The notes beneath the pieces were generated by a model. That model did no database searches. It was not told the DNA's origin and saw only the letters and a program-made list of their open reading frames with translations. The translations under genes and the position numbers were made by a program. From Uliginosibacterium paludis (GTDB lineage: Bacteria > Pseudomonadota > Gammaproteobacteria > Burkholderiales > Rhodocyclaceae): a stretch of 64,000 nt of DNA. The first letter of the stretch is position 1. Every line of letters begins with the position of its first letter. The DNA lies in NCBI RefSeq assembly GCF_039631355.1, contig NZ_JBDIVF010000007.1, forward strand, positions 106,562 to 170,561. Direction: 5' to 3'. Of this stretch, positions 8,500-17,078 are shown piece after piece.

Positions 8500-10604
8500 G
8501 TGCCGCGGTCATGCTGCCGGATTCGCTTCCGGCACTGCGTGAAGACCTGCAGCTGCACCAGGCGGCCCGACATGCCGACGGCTCGCCCGGCTGGGTGATC
8601 CAGGATCCGGTGAGCAACCAGTTCTACCGCATCGGCTGGCTGGAGTTCGAGCTGCTCTCGCGTTGGTCGCTCGGCGATCCGCTCAGCGTGCTGCAGCAGA
8701 CCGCACAGCAAACGCTGCTGGTGCCTTCCGCCGAGGAGCTCGAAACCCTGCTGACCTTCCTGGCCGAGAACCAGCTGCTGGCGATCCACGACCCGCGCCA
8801 TACGCTGGCGCTGCTCCAGCGCGCGCGCCTGATGAAGGCCGGAGGCTTGCGCTGGCTGTTGCACCATTACCTCTTCTTCCGCATTCCGCTGATTCGCCCG
8901 GCCCGCTTTCTGAGCTGGCTGGCGACCCGGCTCGAGGGGCTCTTCACGCCGGTGTTCCTCCTGGTGCTGGGCGGGCTGGGCCTTGTCGGCCTGATGCTGA
9001 TAGCCCGCCAGTGGGATGTGTTTCAGGCCAGCCTGCGCGAGAGCTTTTCGCCCGCCGGGCTGCTGGCCTATCTGGTGGCGCTCGCGCTCACCAAGAGCCT
9101 GCATGAGCTGGGCCATGCCGTCGTGGCGACGCGTTTCGGTCTGCGCGTCGGGCATATGGGCGTGGCCTTCGTGGTGATGTGGCCCATGCTCTACACCGAT
9201 ACCGGCGAAGCCTGGAAGCTCGATCACCGCAAGCGGCTCGCGGTGTCCGCCGCGGGCATCCTCACCGAGTTCGCGCTGGCCGTGCTGGCCACTTTCGCCT
9301 GGAATTTCGCCGCACCCGGGGCACTGCGCGAAGCGCTGTTTTTCCTTGCCACGACGGCCTGGGTGACTTCGCTGCTGCTGAACCTGAGCCCCTTCATGCG
9401 CTTCGATGGCTACTTCATCCTGTCTGACCTGCTGGACATGCCGAACCTGCATGAGCGCGCCTTCAGCCTCGCCCGCAGCGCGTTGCGCCGGCTGGTGCTC
9501 GGCAGCAGCGAGCCCGATGCCGAGCATTTTCCGCCGCTGCAGCGACGGCTGCTGATCGGCTTTGCGCTCACCACCTGGCTCTATCGCCTGAGCGTGTTCA
9601 TGGCGATCGCTCTGGCGGTGTATGCCTATTTCTTCAAGCTGCTCGGCATCATGCTCTTTGCGGTGGAAGTGGCCTGGTTCATCGTGCTGCCGATATGGCG
9701 CGAGCTGCGCCAGTGGGGCGCCTCGCGCGCCCGTTGGAGCCACGCCCGTCGCTCCGTGCTGATCACCTTGCTGCTCGCGCCCATGCTGCTGCTCATGCTG
9801 CCCTTGCCGCGCCCGGTCAGCGCGCCGGCCTGGGTGCATCCGGCGCGCATCCACAACGTCTATACACCGCTGGCCGGCCGTCTGGTCAGCCTGCCGCAGG
9901 AAGGAGCTGTCGCGGCTGGTCAGGTGCTCTTCGAACTGGTGCAGCCGGAGCTGGATTTTCGTGCCGAAACTGCCGCCACCCGCAGCGCCGCACTCGCGAG
10001 CCAGTTGCGCGGTCTCGCAGCGCAGGAGCAGGGCGAGTCACGCCGCGCAGCCCTGGGGCAGCAGAAAGCGCTGCAGGATGCCGAACTCCAGGCGCAGCAG
10101 GCCGAGGCTGCGCGGCTGCTGCTCAGGGCGCCGTTCGCGGGCAGGCTGGTCGAGCTCGATCCGCTGCTGGCACCCGGTGGCTGGGTGGGGCCGAAAACAC
10201 CGCTTGCGTTGCTGATCAGTTCCGAAGAATGGCAGGGCGAGCTCTTCGTCAGCCAGACCGATCTGGCCCGCGTTGCGCCCGGTGCGCGTGTCAGGCTCTA
10301 TCCCGAGCGTGACGCGCTGCGTCCGCTCACCGGGCGGGTACTGGGCATCGATGGCGGGCGTGTGGCGAAGCTGCCGGCCCAGGCGCTTTCGGCGCATCAG
10401 GGCGGGCCGGTAGCGGTCACGGCGGATGCTGACGGCATGACGCCGCGCGATGCGCTGTACCGCGTCCGGGTCGCGCTGGACGCGCCGCCCGGCTCACTGC
10501 ATTTCCTGCGTGCCAGCGCCCGGATCGAAGCACCGCCGGAGAGCTGGTTGCTCTCTGCCCTCAAAACCGTGCTGGTCGTGCTCGTTCGCGAACTCAGCTT
10601 CTGA
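8496..10604 (+). CDS. Site-2-protease-like (M50) membrane protein fused to HlyD-type adaptor
   Basis: About 702 residues. I prefer GTG 8496, which overlaps the previous stop; ATG 8511 is an alternative. The first ~100 residues form a soluble PqqD/winged-helix-like region. A polytopic membrane part then carries the M50 zinc motif HELGH at about residues 203-207 and the second motif FDGYF with Asp at about residue 304. Further spans reach about residue 440 (LLLAPMLLLMLPLPRPVSA). The C-terminal ~260 residues are a barrel-sandwich adaptor (TPLAGRLVSLPQEGAVAAGQVLF and RAPFAGRLVELDPLLAPGGWV). Such proteins (COG1994 plus COG0845) are known from bacteria but their substrates are mostly unknown. Whether it cleaves or moves the upstream adhesin is inference. 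Confidence 0.88.
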   Translation: MSAAVMLPDSLPALREDLQLHQAARHADGSPGWVIQDPVSNQFYRIGWLEFELLSRWSLGDPLSVLQQTAQQTLLVPSAEELETLLTFLAENQLLAIHDPRHTLALLQRARLMKAGGLRWLLHHYLFFRIPLIRPARFLSWLATRLEGLFTPVFLLVLGGLGLVGLMLIARQWDVFQASLRESFSPAGLLAYLVALALTKSLHELGHAVVATRFGLRVGHMGVAFVVMWPMLYTDTGEAWKLDHRKRLAVSAAGILTEFALAVLATFAWNFAAPGALREALFFLATTAWVTSLLLNLSPFMRFDGYFILSDLLDMPNLHERAFSLARSALRRLVLGSSEPDAEHFPPLQRRLLIGFALTTWLYRLSVFMAIALAVYAYFFKLLGIMLFAVEVAWFIVLPIWRELRQWGASRARWSHARRSVLITLLLAPMLLLMLPLPRPVSAPAWVHPARIHNVYTPLAGRLVSLPQEGAVAAGQVLFELVQPELDFRAETAATRSAALASQLRGLAAQEQGESRRAALGQQKALQDAELQAQQAEAARLLLRAPFAGRLVELDPLLAPGGWVGPKTPLALLISSEEWQGELFVSQTDLARVAPGARVRLYPERDALRPLTGRVLGIDGGRVAKLPAQALSAHQGGPVAVTADADGMTPRDALYRVRVALDAPPGSLHFLRASARIEAPPESWLLSALKTVLVVLVRELSF

Positions 10605-10624
10605 AACAGCGTGAAAGGATCATC

Positions 10625-11446
10625 ATGAAACCCGTTCTGCTCCTGCTGCTGTGTCTGCTTTCATCCAGCGCGCTGGCGCAAACCGACCGGCTCGCCCGCA
10701 TCCGTGAAACCCGGGTGCTGGTGGCGGCCTACCGCGAGCAATCGGTGCCCTTCAGCTACCTCGATCAGGGTGCCCCGACCGGCTTTGGCGTGGACCTCAC
10801 CCAGCGCATCGCGCAAGCGGTGCAGCACGAGCTCGGGCTCGACACGCTGACGATCCGCTGGAATCCCGTCACGCTCAGCACGCGCTTTCCGCTGATCGCC
10901 AACAATGCCATAGACATCGAATGCGCGACCACCACACCCACGCGCGAGCGCGAGAATCTGGTGGCCTTTTCGCTGCCCTATTTCAAGACCCGTGAGGGAT
11001 TCCTGGTGGCTGCTGCAGCACATGATCGTGCCCTGAAAGACCTTCATTCCCTCAGGATTGTAGTGACGGCCAACAGCCTGGCCCAGAAAACGCTGACAGC
11101 CAGCTTTACGAACGCAGCAAGCGGACGGCTGTTGATCGCGAGCAGCAACACCGCGGCCATGCTGAGCCTGAAGAAAGGGCAGGCCGAGGCCTTCGCCGGC
11201 GATGAGGTGGTGCTTGCCGGCGAGCTGCTGAAGAGTGGTGAGGCCGTCACGGGCTACCGCTTCATCGCGGCCGGCGAACCGGCCTCGGATTATGCCTGTG
11301 TGCTGCCGCGTGACAACCCGGTCCTGAAGAAAATCGCCGACGAAACCATCGAGCACCTGACCCGCAGCGGCGAGCTGCAGGTGATGAAGCAGCGCTGGCT
11401 GAACGATCCGATTCCGCCGTTCAGGAAGGGCCTGCCGGTTTTCTGA
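10625..11446 (+). CDS. Periplasmic amino-acid-type ABC substrate-binding protein (SBP family 3)
   Basis: This 273-residue protein starts at ATG 10625 after GAAAGGA. A signal peptide (residues 1-19, LLSSSALA-QTD) is followed by the bacterial extracellular solute-binding family 3 fold: RIRETRVLVAAYREQSVPFSYLD, then GFGVDLTQRIAQAV and AIDIECATTTPTRERE. The length is normal for the family. It is the last gene of the export-like operon, 20 nt after the M50/HlyD gene, and no permease or ATPase gene accompanies it. It may be a periplasmic ligand sensor for that unit rather than an uptake protein. The ligand cannot be told. Confidence 0.88.
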   Translation: MKPVLLLLLCLLSSSALAQTDRLARIRETRVLVAAYREQSVPFSYLDQGAPTGFGVDLTQRIAQAVQHELGLDTLTIRWNPVTLSTRFPLIANNAIDIECATTTPTRERENLVAFSLPYFKTREGFLVAAAAHDRALKDLHSLRIVVTANSLAQKTLTASFTNAASGRLLIASSNTAAMLSLKKGQAEAFAGDEVVLAGELLKSGEAVTGYRFIAAGEPASDYACVLPRDNPVLKKIADETIEHLTRSGELQVMKQRWLNDPIPPFRKGLPVF

Positions 11447-11478
11447 GCGCGGGTATCGGCTCCGCTCGGCGGTTTTGC

Positions 11479-13116
11479 CTACATGCCGACGTACTGCGGC
11501 CCGCTCCCGCCTTCAGGCGCTTGCCAGAGCAGGCTGTGCTCGGGGTCGTTGAGCTCGCAGGCCTTGCAGTGCAGGCAGTTCTGGCTGTTGATGCGCACCG
11601 TGTCGCCATCGAGCTCGTACACGCCGGCCGGGCAGTAGCGGGTTTCCGGCGCGCCGAAGCGGCGCAGGCGACGCGCTTCTTCCGCCGGCTGGTTGCGGCG
11701 CACCAGATGGATGGGCTGATCGTGGTCATGACTGATGTTGGCCTGCATCAGTGCGCTGTTGCGATCGAAGGTGAGGCGGCCATCCGGCTTCAGCGCCGGG
11801 CGCCGTGATCCCGGCTTGGCTGGTGCCATCCTGCTGCGCGCAGGCGCCGGATGCGCGAGCGTCCAGGGCATGCGCAGGCCGGCGGCCAGCAGCCACATTT
11901 CGGCGCCGCTGAGGGCCGCGCCGAGGAAGCTGCCGAAGCGCGAGAGCAGTGGTTTCACGTTGCGCGTGTCGCGCAGTTCGCGGCCGATCCAGGAGGCGGC
12001 AACCGCCATCGGGTAGTCGTCGAGCAGATCCTGCCGGCGCCCGGCGCCGAGTGCGGCAGCCACTGCTTCGGCCGCGAGCAGGCCGGATTTCATCGCGGTA
12101 TGCGTGCCCTTGAGGCGCAGCATGTTCAGGAAGCCGGCTGCGCAGCCCAGCAGCGCTCCACCGGGGAAGACCAGGCGCGGCAGCGACTGCAGCCCGCCTT
12201 CGTTGATGCTGCGGGCGCCGTAACCCAGACACTCACCGCCTTCGAGCAGTGCGGCGATGCGCGGATGGGTCTTGAAGCGCTGGAATTCCTCGAAGGGCGA
12301 GAGCTGCGGATCGCGATAGCCGAAATGGGTAATCAGCCCGAGCGCGACGAGGTCCTCACCATAGTGGTAGAGGAAGCCGCCGCCACCGGCCGCGCGGCCC
12401 AGCGGCCAGCCGAGGAAGTGATTCACCGTGCCGGCGCGGTGACGTGCGCGCGGAATGCGCCAGACTTCCTTGATGCCCAGACCGTAGTGGCTTTCGCCCA
12501 CGCCTTCACGCAGGCGGTAATGCGCTTCCAGTTCGCGCGTCAGCGAGCCGCCGGCACCTTCGGCCACCAGGGTGTAGCGGGCGCGGATCTCGATGCCGGG
12601 CGTGAAGCGTGCGGATTGCTCGCCGGCTGCATTGATCCCCATGTCACCGGTGATCACGCCGGTGAGCGCGCCCTGTGCGTCGAAGCATGGGGCGGCTGCC
12701 GAGAAGCCGGGATAGAGCTCCACGCCCAGCGCCTCGGCCTGTTCGCCGAGCCAGCGGCACAGTTCGCCCAGGCTGCCGGTGTAGAGGCCGCGATTGTCGA
12801 GCTGCGGTGGCAGGCTCCAGTGCGGCGCGGCGATGGCCCGGCTTTCGGTGAGCCAGAGCATTTCGTCATGCGTCACCTCTGTCTGCAGCGGCGCGCCGCG
12901 CTCACGCCAGTCCGGCAGGAGTTCATCCAGCGCCACCGGATCGATCACCGCGCCGGAGAGGATGTGGGTGCCGATCTGGGCGCCTTTTTCAAGTACGCAG
13001 ACGGAGATTTCCCGTCCGCTCTCGGCGGCCAGCTGGCGCAGGCGGATCGCGGCGGCGAGGCCGGCCGGGCCGGCGCCGATGATGAGTACGTCATATTCGA
13101 TGAGGTCGCGGGTCAT
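11479..13116 (-). CDS. Electron transfer flavoprotein-ubiquinone oxidoreductase (ETF-QO)
   Basis: This 545-residue flavoprotein passes electrons from reduced ETF to the quinone pool at the inner membrane. I start it at ATG 13116 (MTRDLIEYDVLIIGAGPAG) behind GAGAAA; the longer upstream frame has no family similarity. The dinucleotide motif GAGPAG is at residues 14-19. Internal ETF-QO signatures include HILSGAVIDP, TLVAEGAGGSLTREL and GAARSINEGGLQSLP. The C-terminal ferredoxin-like 4Fe-4S domain has Cys in YCPAGVYE and NCLHCKACE. It lies 10 nt downstream of the LysR gene in the same direction and divergent from etfBA, its electron donor. Confidence 0.95.
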   Translation of the reverse strand: MTRDLIEYDVLIIGAGPAGLAAAIRLRQLAAESGREISVCVLEKGAQIGTHILSGAVIDPVALDELLPDWRERGAPLQTEVTHDEMLWLTESRAIAAPHWSLPPQLDNRGLYTGSLGELCRWLGEQAEALGVELYPGFSAAAPCFDAQGALTGVITGDMGINAAGEQSARFTPGIEIRARYTLVAEGAGGSLTRELEAHYRLREGVGESHYGLGIKEVWRIPRARHRAGTVNHFLGWPLGRAAGGGGFLYHYGEDLVALGLITHFGYRDPQLSPFEEFQRFKTHPRIAALLEGGECLGYGARSINEGGLQSLPRLVFPGGALLGCAAGFLNMLRLKGTHTAMKSGLLAAEAVAAALGAGRRQDLLDDYPMAVAASWIGRELRDTRNVKPLLSRFGSFLGAALSGAEMWLLAAGLRMPWTLAHPAPARSRMAPAKPGSRRPALKPDGRLTFDRNSALMQANISHDHDQPIHLVRRNQPAEEARRLRRFGAPETRYCPAGVYELDGDTVRINSQNCLHCKACELNDPEHSLLWQAPEGGSGPQYVGM

Positions 13117-13126
13117 GATGTGTTTC

Positions 13127-14053
13127 TCAGGCAACGGGCGCGAGGGCGATGTCGTCAGTGGAGGTGGCATCGCCGGTGAAGGCGCGGATGTGTTCGATCA
13201 GGGTGGCGAGGCCGCCGGTGACATATTTGTTCTGATGGCGCACCAGATAGAAGGCGCGGCCGAGGTCGAGCCCCTGCACCGGTAGCGGCACCAGGCTGCC
13301 GCGGCGGAAGGCGTCGCGCAGCGCCAGGCGCGAGATGCAGCCCAGGCCCAGGCCGGCTTCCACCGCGCGCTTGATCGCCTCGGTGTGTTCGAGCTCGAGG
13401 CGCACGCGCAGCTGCTGGCGCTCGCTGCCGAAGGCGTGATCCAGCGTGGCACGCGTGCCGGAGCCGGGCTCGCGCAGGATCCAGTCGCAGGCCAGCAGCT
13501 CGGCGCGACTCACGCGGGTCTTGCCGGCGAGCGGATGATCGGGCGCGGCGAAGACCACCAGTTCGTCGTGCAGCCACGGTTCGGCGACCACGTCCGGATG
13601 CTGGACTTCGCCTTCGACCAGGCCCAGATCCAGCTCGAAGCGGGCCACTGCACCCACGATGTCGGTGGAGTTGTGCACGGCAAGCTGCACGCGCGAAGCG
13701 GGGTGCTGTTTGAGAAAGTCGGCCACGAACAGCGTTGCGAGATAGTTGCCGATGGTCAGGCTGGCGCCCAGGCGCAAGGGGCCGACGGCGGACTGGGTGC
13801 TGAGCGTGTCTTCCAGCTCCTGGGCGCGGTCAAGCAGCTCGGTGGCCCGCCCCAGCAGCCACTGCCCGGTGTCGTTGAGGCGCAGGGTCTTGCCGACACG
13901 GTCGAAGAGCACCTGCGAATAGGCGCGCTCCAGCTCGGCCAAGGCCGTGCTGGTGGCTGATTGCGACAGCGCAAGTCGCTCCGCCGCCCGGCTGGCCGAG
14001 CCGCTCTGGGCGATCGCGACGAAGATCTCGAGTTGTCTGAGGGTGAATCTCAT
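13127..14053 (-). CDS. LysR-family transcriptional regulator (of the etf locus)
   Basis: This 308-residue protein starts at ATG 14053. The N-terminal winged helix is typical of the family (FTLRQLEIFVAIAQSGSASR, then SQSATSTALAELE). The effector-binding domain runs from about residue 90 to 295. It is divergent from etfB and upstream of the ETF-QO gene, so it probably controls both arms. The shared 114-bp region holds A/T-rich inverted and direct TAGATA repeats suited to LysR binding. The inducer is unknown. Confidence 0.93.
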   Translation of the reverse strand: MRFTLRQLEIFVAIAQSGSASRAAERLALSQSATSTALAELERAYSQVLFDRVGKTLRLNDTGQWLLGRATELLDRAQELEDTLSTQSAVGPLRLGASLTIGNYLATLFVADFLKQHPASRVQLAVHNSTDIVGAVARFELDLGLVEGEVQHPDVVAEPWLHDELVVFAAPDHPLAGKTRVSRAELLACDWILREPGSGTRATLDHAFGSERQQLRVRLELEHTEAIKRAVEAGLGLGCISRLALRDAFRRGSLVPLPVQGLDLGRAFYLVRHQNKYVTGGLATLIEHIRAFTGDATSTDDIALAPVA

Positions 14054-14065
14054 GGCTGCCTTGTA

Positions 14066-14113
14066 TATCTATTTTGTAGATAAATTACTTCAACACAATC
14101 CGCTTTGTAGATA
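14066..14113. promoter_or_regulatory. Probable LysR operator region between ETF-QO and etf operons
   Basis: Within an A/T-rich patch of otherwise GC-rich DNA lie an inverted repeat TATCTA-N5-TAGATA (14066-14082) and a second TTTGTAGATA copy (14104-14113). The direct repeats are 31 bp apart, close to three helical turns. The second copy is followed by GTTTATCGA, which mirrors the first imperfectly. Their place between LysR and etfB suggests binding by that regulator. Confidence 0.6.
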
Positions 14114-14167
14114 GTTTATCGATCCCTAGAATGGCCTGCAAGTCATCACCCGGAAGGAAGATCCCAG

Positions 14168-14920
14168 ATGAAAATCATCGTATCCATCAAGCGCGTCGTG
14201 GATCCCAATGTGCAGGTCCGGCCGCACAGCGATCAAAGCGCAGTCGAACTGGCCGGCGCGCGCATGAGCATCAATCCTTTCGACGAGAACGCGCTGGAAG
14301 AGGCCGTACGCCTCAAGGAGCAAGGCCTGGCCAGCGAGGTCATCGCCGTGTCCTTCGGCGACGCGAGCGTGCAGGATTCCCTGCGCCAGGCGCTGGCCAT
14401 GGGCGCCACCCGCGCCATCTGGGGCCAGACGCCGGCCGGGCTGGATCAGCTCGCCATTGCCCGCCTGCTGCAGCATCTGGCGCAGCGTGAAGAGGCCGCT
14501 CTGGTACTGCTGGGCAAGCAGGCCATCGATGAAGATGCCGGTCAGACCGCGCAGATGCTGGCCGGCTTGCTGGACTGGCCGCAGGCCATCGCGGTGTCGG
14601 CACTGGCGCTGGAGAACGGCGGGCTCAGACTGCGCCGTGAAGTGGATGGCGGCACCGAAGCGCTGGAAGTGCAGCTGCCGGCGGTGGTCTCGGCCGACCT
14701 GCGCCTGAACGCGCCGCGCTTCGTGAAGCTGCCGGATCTGATGAAGGCCAAGCGCCTGCCGATCGAGTCGCTCGACTGCGCCGCGCTCGGTCTGGATCTC
14801 GCGCCACGCCTGCGCGCCACCCGCATCGACACGCCGGCGCCGCGCGCGGCCGGCCAGCGCGTCGGCTCGGTGGCCGAGCTGCTCGAAAAACTCCGTCATG
14901 AAGCACAGGTGATCGCATGA
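14168..14920 (+). CDS. etfB: Electron transfer flavoprotein subunit beta
   Basis: This 250-residue subunit matches the usual length of EtfB, which binds AMP and pairs with EtfA to carry electrons from acyl-CoA and other dehydrogenases. The start at ATG 14168 has a strong GGAAGGAAG site. Family features are MKIIVSIKRVVDPN at the N-terminus, INPFDENALEEAVRL, and GKQAIDEDAGQTAQMLA in the nucleotide-binding region. The stop overlaps the etfA start (14917-14920). With the divergent ETF-QO gene this gives the complete route from ETF to quinone. Confidence 0.96.
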   Translation: MKIIVSIKRVVDPNVQVRPHSDQSAVELAGARMSINPFDENALEEAVRLKEQGLASEVIAVSFGDASVQDSLRQALAMGATRAIWGQTPAGLDQLAIARLLQHLAQREEAALVLLGKQAIDEDAGQTAQMLAGLLDWPQAIAVSALALENGGLRLRREVDGGTEALEVQLPAVVSADLRLNAPRFVKLPDLMKAKRLPIESLDCAALGLDLAPRLRATRIDTPAPRAAGQRVGSVAELLEKLRHEAQVIA

Positions 14921-15849
14921 ATACGCTCGTCATTGCCGAAATCTATGCGGGCGGCATCGCCCGCGCCACGCGCCAGGCCACCACGGCCGCGCAACACTGG
15001 GGCCAACCCGTCGACCTGCTGGTGCTCGGTGCCACCGATGCCACCGCCCATGCCCGCATCGCCGGCGTGCGCCGTGTGCTGCAGGCCGATGCCACCCATC
15101 TGGCCCAGCCCACGGCGGAAGATCTGGCGAAGCTGCTCGAGAGCCTCGCCGACCAGTACGGCGTCATCCTCGCGGCGCACACCAGCCTGGCGCGCAATGC
15201 GCTGCCGCGGCTGGCCGCCCGCCGTGGTGTGGGCATGATCAGCGAGGCGGTGGCCCTGCTGGGGCCCGCGACGTATCAGCGCCCCATCTACGCCGGCAAT
15301 CTGCTGGCCACCGTTGAAAACACGCCGGGCTTACAAGTGCTGACGGTTCGCGGTTCGCGCTTTGCGCCGGCCGAGCTTGATGGAGCAGCCGACGTGCAGC
15401 GTATCGAGGCGCCTGCTGCGGATGGCCGCTCACGCGTCACCGGCCGGCACAGCGCAGGCGGCGAACGCCCCGAGCTTGCCAGCGCCCGCGTGGTGGTGTC
15501 TGGTGGCCGTTCGCTGGGCAGCGAGGCTCAGTTCAATGCGCTGCTCGAACCGCTTGCCGACCAGCTCGGTGCGGCGCTGGGCGCCACGCGCGCTGCGGTC
15601 GATGCCGGCTATGCGCCGAATGAATGGCAGATCGGCCAGACCGGCACGGTCGTCGCGCCCGATCTGTATGTCGCCGTCGGCATTTCCGGCGCCGTGCAGC
15701 ACACCGCCGGCATCAAGGACAGCCGCGTGATCGTGGCCATCAACCAGGATCCTGATGCGCCCATCATGCAGCTCGCCGACTACGCGCTGGTCGCCGATAT
15801 CTTCGAGGCCGTTCCGGCCCTGCAACAGCAACTCTCCGCCAAGGTCTGA
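14917..15849 (+). CDS. etfA: Electron transfer flavoprotein subunit alpha
   Basis: This 310-residue FAD-binding subunit has a normal length. The N-terminal domain carries LVIAEIYAGGIARATRQATTA. The C-terminal FAD domain shows the classic signatures VVVSGGRSLGS, AVDAGYAPNEWQIGQTG, APDLYVAVGISGAVQHTAGIK and VIVAINQDPDAPIMQLADY. It overlaps etfB by 4 nt and is followed after 3 nt by a ferredoxin-NADP reductase gene. Confidence 0.97.
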   Translation: MNTLVIAEIYAGGIARATRQATTAAQHWGQPVDLLVLGATDATAHARIAGVRRVLQADATHLAQPTAEDLAKLLESLADQYGVILAAHTSLARNALPRLAARRGVGMISEAVALLGPATYQRPIYAGNLLATVENTPGLQVLTVRGSRFAPAELDGAADVQRIEAPAADGRSRVTGRHSAGGERPELASARVVVSGGRSLGSEAQFNALLEPLADQLGAALGATRAAVDAGYAPNEWQIGQTGTVVAPDLYVAVGISGAVQHTAGIKDSRVIVAINQDPDAPIMQLADYALVADIFEAVPALQQQLSAKV

Positions 15850-15852
15850 ATC

Positions 15853-16629
15853 GTGAGCACGCTTGCCACCGAAACCGTGACCGACGTTCATCACTGGAAC
15901 GACACCCTGTTCAGCTTCAGGACCACCCGCGACCCGGGCCTGCGCTTTGCCAACGGCCAGTTCGTGATGATCGGCCTGCAGGGCGAGAGCCGCCCGCTGC
16001 TGCGTGCCTACAGCATCGCCAGCGCCAACCATGAAGAGCATCTGGAGTTCTTCAGCATCAAGGTGCCCAACGGCCCGCTAACCTCGCGTCTGCAGCATCT
16101 CAAGCCCGGCGACGAGATCTTCGTGAGCCGCAAGCCCACCGGCACCTTGATCATCGACGACCTGAATCCGGGCCGGCACCTGTTCCTGCTCAGCACCGGC
16201 ACCGGGCTCGCGCCCTTCCTCTCGATCATCAAGGATCCGGAAACCTACGAGCGTTTCGACAAGGTCGTCGTGACCCACGGCGTGCGCTCGGTGAGCGAGC
16301 TGGCCTATGCAGACATGATCGAGCGCGAGCTGCCGGAGCATGAATTCCTCGGCGACTATGTGCGCGACAAACTGCTGTATTACCCGACCGTGACGCGCGA
16401 AGCCTTCCGCAACCAGGGCCGGCTCACCACCCTGATCGAGAACGGCAAGCTCTGCAGCGACCTGGGCCTGCCGCCACTCGATGCCGCGCACGACCGCGCG
16501 ATGCTGTGCGGCAGCCCGGCCATGCTGCAGGAGCTCTCCGACATGCTGGATGCGCGCGGCTTCAAGGTGTCGCCCAACATCGGCGCGCCGGGGGACTACG
16601 TGATCGAGCGGGCGTTTGTCGAGAAGTAG
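15853..16629 (+). CDS. fpr: Ferredoxin--NADP reductase
   Basis: This 258-residue flavoprotein starts at GTG 15853, 3 nt after etfA. It has the FNR family FAD motif RPLLRAYSIAS, NGPLTSRLQHLKPGDEI, and the NADP-binding segment LFLLSTGTGLAPFLSI. The C-terminus GDYVIERAFVEK is typical of bacterial subclass I Fpr. The tight link to etfBA suggests electron exchange between NADPH/ferredoxin and ETF, or simply joint induction in redox stress; this is inference. Confidence 0.95.
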   Translation: MSTLATETVTDVHHWNDTLFSFRTTRDPGLRFANGQFVMIGLQGESRPLLRAYSIASANHEEHLEFFSIKVPNGPLTSRLQHLKPGDEIFVSRKPTGTLIIDDLNPGRHLFLLSTGTGLAPFLSIIKDPETYERFDKVVVTHGVRSVSELAYADMIERELPEHEFLGDYVRDKLLYYPTVTREAFRNQGRLTTLIENGKLCSDLGLPPLDAAHDRAMLCGSPAMLQELSDMLDARGFKVSPNIGAPGDYVIERAFVEK

Positions 16630-17078
16630 GCGGTGTGCCGGGCCGGCCTGATCCGGGCCCGTGCTGTTGCGTGAACAGCAACGGATAAAAATATTTGCTT
16701 TCAGCCTGGAAAAAATTTTCCGATGATTCCAGATGCCGGAGGGCATGGTTTCCGGAAAAACCTGGCCGATCGCTGTGGCGATCCGCACAGGCATGCGGGC
16801 GAACAGACCTGCGAAAATCATGCCCGCTGCATCCGGTACCGGCGTGGGGCACGGGTAAGACAGGACTGCCAGAGGGCGGGTCGGCATGGCCAGGAAAGAC
16901 GCTGGCTGCCCGCCTGCCGCTGCGGGTTTGCGCGCAGCCGCCTCTGGCGTGGCTTGTTCTTGGAGGGGATTGCGGCACGCTGTCCATGCGCTCTTGACCG
17001 CCGCCGCGATCCATCGTGCTTCCGCTCCGGCAAGACGGTTTGCGCCTGCCGTGTGCGTGTTGACGCAAAGGTCTGGAA
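16630..17078. other. 449-bp intergenic region between fpr and the sensor/GGDEF/EAL gene
   Basis: I see no convincing gene here. It contains a hairpin at 16659-16684, then an A/T-rich patch with the inverted repeat GGAAAA-AA-TTTTCC (16708-16721), which could be an operator or promoter spacer. A further inverted patch TTTCCGGAAA lies just after it. No GG-N10-TTGC element of the kind seen further on was found. Confidence 0.5.
16659..16684 (+). terminator. Hairpin after the etfBA-fpr operon
   Basis: CCGTGCTGTT (16659-16668) pairs with AACAGC-A-ACGG (16674-16684), with one bulged A and a 5-nt loop, 30 nt after the fpr stop. The following bases are A-rich (ATAAAAATAT) rather than a U-tract, so intrinsic termination on the plus strand is uncertain. 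Confidence 0.45.

Noticed and set aside
16973..16986. GG-N10-GC match upstream of the PAS/GGDEF/EAL gene
   Set aside because: The -12 half reads ACGC, not TTGC, and the -24 half is GGATT; below the quality of the twelve listed sites.
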